From assembly GCA_903822425.1 (NCBI GenBank), contig CAIJOY010000047.1, positions 47,753 through 111,752 of the forward strand: DNA of 64,000 bases, given 5' to 3'. Positions within the stretch are counted from its first letter, which is position 1. The number at the start of each line of letters is the position of its first letter. A program made the position numbers and the translations under genes. Origin of the DNA: an uncultured Actinomycetes bacterium (GTDB taxonomy: Bacteria; Actinomycetota; Actinomycetes; Nanopelagicales; Nanopelagicaceae). The notes below the pieces were generated by a model, which saw only the letters and a list, made by a program, of their open reading frames with translations, was not told the origin of the DNA and did no database searches. Of the stretch, positions 61,606-64,000 are shown in pieces.

Positions 61606-62753
61606 AACACCCAGATGCAATTGTTATCGGTGCTGGTGTTGTTGGGGCGGCTTGCGCCCTCAAATTAAGTGCTTCTGGATTACGTGTATTAGTCATTGAC
61701 CGCGGTCCAATATCTGGTGGGACCACTGGAGCGGGCGAAGGAAATATTTTGGTTTCGGATAAGGAGCCAGGCCCTGAACTTACATTGGCAATGAGATCCC
61801 GAGATGCCTGGTTTGAAATTTCAGATGAGATTGGTGGAGGGTTTGAATTAGAAGATAAGGGCGGAATCGTAGTTGCTCGATCGGAGATCGGCGTAGGTGA
61901 GTTAAGAAAACTTGCTCAATTGCAAAGCAAAGCTGGAGTAGATGCACGTGAAGTTGACGCGAAAGAATTGCGGATTCTGGAACCAAATCTTTCTCACGAG
62001 CTTCAAACAGGAGTGCATTACCCGGGTGATGCTCAATGTCAACCAATGCTTGCCGCAGCCCACATGTTAAGGGCTGTGCGTTTGCGTGGAGGAAGTGTTC
62101 TAGTCGGTGCAACTGTGACTGCCATAAAAGTAAGCTCAACGGGCATCCAGGGTGTAGTTACTAATAAAGGTGAATTTGAAACAAGAGTTGTAATAAATGC
62201 AACGGGCACATGGGCGGGAGATATAGCCAAACTCGCTGGGTCTTATGTACCGATCGCTCCTCGCCGTGGATTCATTTTGGTCACAACGCCAGCACCGAAC
62301 TTGATAAGACATAAAGTTTATGATGCTGACTATGTTGCTAATGTGGCAAGCGGAGATGCAGAATTGCAGTCGAGTGCAGTTGTTGAGGGCACAAGAGGCG
62401 GAACCATTTTAATCGGCGCCAGCAGGGAAAGAGTCGGCTTTAAATCTGATCTTGATATATCAATCTTAAGAAAACTTGCAGCACAAGCAATTGCTTTATT
62501 TCCAGTATTAAATAATCTTCAATTATTACGCGCCTACCATGGCTTTAGACCCTACGCCCCAGATCATCTTCCAGTTATTGGTGAAGATGGAATTGTCAAA
62601 GGTTTGTGGCATGCAGCAGGCCATGAAGGTGCTGGAATTGGTTTGGCGCCAGCCACTGCCGAGATTATTAACGCACAAATTCACGGTCTAGAAACTTTCA
62701 TGGACACAGAACCATTTTCTCCAAAACGATTCTCGGCAGAGTTGGCATCATGA
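61602..62753 (+). CDS. FAD-dependent oxidoreductase (DAO family; HcnC/hydroxyproline dehydrogenase subunit-like)
   Basis: AIVIGAGVVGAACALKLSASGLRVLVIDRG; GFRPYAPDHLPVIGEDG...GLWHAAGHEGAGIGLAPATAEI. Confidence 0.88.
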   Translation: MKHPDAIVIGAGVVGAACALKLSASGLRVLVIDRGPISGGTTGAGEGNILVSDKEPGPELTLAMRSRDAWFEISDEIGGGFELEDKGGIVVARSEIGVGELRKLAQLQSKAGVDAREVDAKELRILEPNLSHELQTGVHYPGDAQCQPMLAAAHMLRAVRLRGGSVLVGATVTAIKVSSTGIQGVVTNKGEFETRVVINATGTWAGDIAKLAGSYVPIAPRRGFILVTTPAPNLIRHKVYDADYVANVASGDAELQSSAVVEGTRGGTILIGASRERVGFKSDLDISILRKLAAQAIALFPVLNNLQLLRAYHGFRPYAPDHLPVIGEDGIVKGLWHAAGHEGAGIGLAPATAEIINAQIHGLETFMDTEPFSPKRFSAELAS

Positions 62754-63010
62754 AAGGGATAACAATTTTTTTTGATGGCGTTAATTTCCAAGCCGTTCCT
62801 GGTCAAAGTGTTGGTGCCGCTCTTTTAGCTGGGGGAGAATCAATATTGCGTCATACCCGGATTGAAGACAAACCACGGGGAATGTTTTGTGGAATTGGTG
62901 TTTGTTTTGATTGCTTAGTCGTAATTGATGGCTTACCTAACCAAAGAGCATGCATTACAGAGGTTCGAGAAGGTATGAGAATACAGAGCCAAGGAAATGT
63001 GATTTCATGA
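62750..63010 (+). CDS. (2Fe-2S)-binding subunit (HcnA-like)
   Basis: FCGIGVCFDCLVVIDGLPNQRACITEVREGM; CGxGxCxxC...C plant-type 2Fe-2S motif. Confidence 0.88.
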   Translation: MKGITIFFDGVNFQAVPGQSVGAALLAGGESILRHTRIEDKPRGMFCGIGVCFDCLVVIDGLPNQRACITEVREGMRIQSQGNVIS

Positions 63011-64000
63011 TTGTAATTATTGGTGGCGGACCCGCAGGAATCTCGGCTGCCTTAGCGGCCGCAGAAAACGGCGCACAGATAATCCTCATTGAAAGTAGCT
63101 CACGACTTGGCGGTCAATATTGGCGTCATAAGCAAGGGCAAAATTTCTCTATCGGTAACTCCCTTACCGCACATTCCCAGGTAGAAGTTTTATTAAACGC
63201 TCACGTCTGGCATGCATCCTACAAAGCTGGCAAAACAACTTTGAATGTAATAGCCAATGGTAAAGAAAGAATCATTGAAACCGAATCACTGATCATTGCA
63301 ACAGGTGCATACGATCGCTCTCTGCCTTTCCCCGGTTGGAATCTACCTGGCGTGATGACACCGGGTGGCGCTCAAGCTTTACTCAAAGGCAGCGGCGTTG
63401 GATTTGGGAAAAAAGTGGTTGTTGCAGGAACTGGTCCATTTCTACTCCCAGTTGCAACAGGATTAGCTCAAGCTGGAGTGAACGTAATTGGTTTCTATGA
63501 GGCGAACTCGATCAGTGCCTGGATGCCGCACCTACCTCAATTGATTCTTAATCCTTCTAAACTTCGAGAAGCTTTTAGGTACGCCATCATGTTGAGAAAA
63601 TATCACATTAAGCAAAAAAGAAAATGGACTGTAGTAGCAGCTCACGCAGATTCTCAAGGAAAGCTAGCTCGCGTCACTATCGCAAAAATTGATCGCAACT
63701 TTAGGATCAGACATAGCAGAGAAATAGATTGCGATTGCCTAGCAATTGGTTGGGGATTTACGAGTGACCTTTCCCTGGCTAATAATCTTGGAGTTCAGCA
63801 AGAAATGTCCTTGGTAGACCAAAGCATGTTTGTAAGAGTTGATAAATCTCAAAAGACTAATTTACCTGGAGTATTTGCAGCGGGTGAAATTACCGGTATC
63901 GGAGGTTGGCAATTGTCTGTCACTGAAGGCCGAATTGCCGGTCTGGCAGCAACTGATCGTTCCGCAAGTAAATTGTTACTCCGAAGGTTTGTCCAGAGAA
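63007..64000 (+). CDS. NAD(P)/FAD-dependent oxidoreductase (HcnB-like), partial at the right edge
   Basis: Manual translation from ATG 63007: MIVIIGGGPAGISAALAAAENGAQIILIESSSRLGGQYWRHK...LIIATGAYDRSLPFPGWNLPGVMTPGGAQALLKGSG; no stop before the window end. Confidence 0.88.
   Translation, partial: MIVIIGGGPAGISAALAAAENGAQIILIESSSRLGGQYWRHKQGQNFSIGNSLTAHSQVEVLLNAHVWHASYKAGKTTLNVIANGKERIIETESLIIATGAYDRSLPFPGWNLPGVMTPGGAQALLKGSGVGFGKKVVVAGTGPFLLPVATGLAQAGVNVIGFYEANSISAWMPHLPQLILNPSKLREAFRYAIMLRKYHIKQKRKWTVVAAHADSQGKLARVTIAKIDRNFRIRHSREIDCDCLAIGWGFTSDLSLANNLGVQQEMSLVDQSMFVRVDKSQKTNLPGVFAAGEITGIGGWQLSVTEGRIAGLAATDRSASKLLLRRFVQR

Noticed and set aside
1-64000. CRISPR arrays, transposases, prophage, toxin-antitoxin or restriction-modification systems
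   Set aside because: No spaced direct repeats, transposase, integrase, phage structural or defence-type motifs were seen in the reading.

Overview
The window looks like a gene-dense, low-to-moderate GC actinobacterial chromosome. Many adjacent genes overlap by a few bases, which suggests a streamlined freshwater (Nanopelagicales/acI-like) genome, but that placement is inference. Left to right it holds: an XPB-type helicase (partial), an M20 peptidase and a helicase-associated/WYL-like protein; HAD and histidine phosphatases; a System II cytochrome c maturation operon (TlpA/CcdA/ResB/CcsB); a secreted protein with an unusual Cys-flanked basic tail; menaquinone genes (menA, E, B, C, D, F, G, with bioY inserted); complete nuoA-N; a polyprenyl diphosphate synthase; rarD and yajQ; a LacI-regulated inositol-type catabolic cluster with non-canonical gene content; tRNA-Tyr; a shikimate-kinase-like protein beside a 6-phosphogluconate dehydrogenase; a PHB-depolymerase-type esterase; a Dpp-type peptide ABC transporter with a DppA-like D-aminopeptidase and a serine hydrolase; KorAB; a duplicated membrane protein; and an HcnABC-like flavoprotein complex (partial). 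I see no CRISPR array, prophage, transposase or rRNA. The most interesting leads are: (1) an iol-type cluster with IolD, IolE and IolG homologues in which an HpcH/HpaI aldolase, a 2-hydroxyacid dehydrogenase and an ALDH sit where IolB/IolC/IolJ would be expected, with a LacI-type palindrome at its promoter; (2) a rarD reading frame whose conserved N-terminus has no ATG/GTG/TTG start, pointing to an AUU start; (3) a shikimate-kinase-like protein lacking the shikimate-binding signature; (4) an unexplained minus-strand interval ending in an intrinsic-terminator-like hairpin; (5) an internally duplicated membrane protein with paired ExxE motifs. All family calls come from reading the translations; no database search was run.
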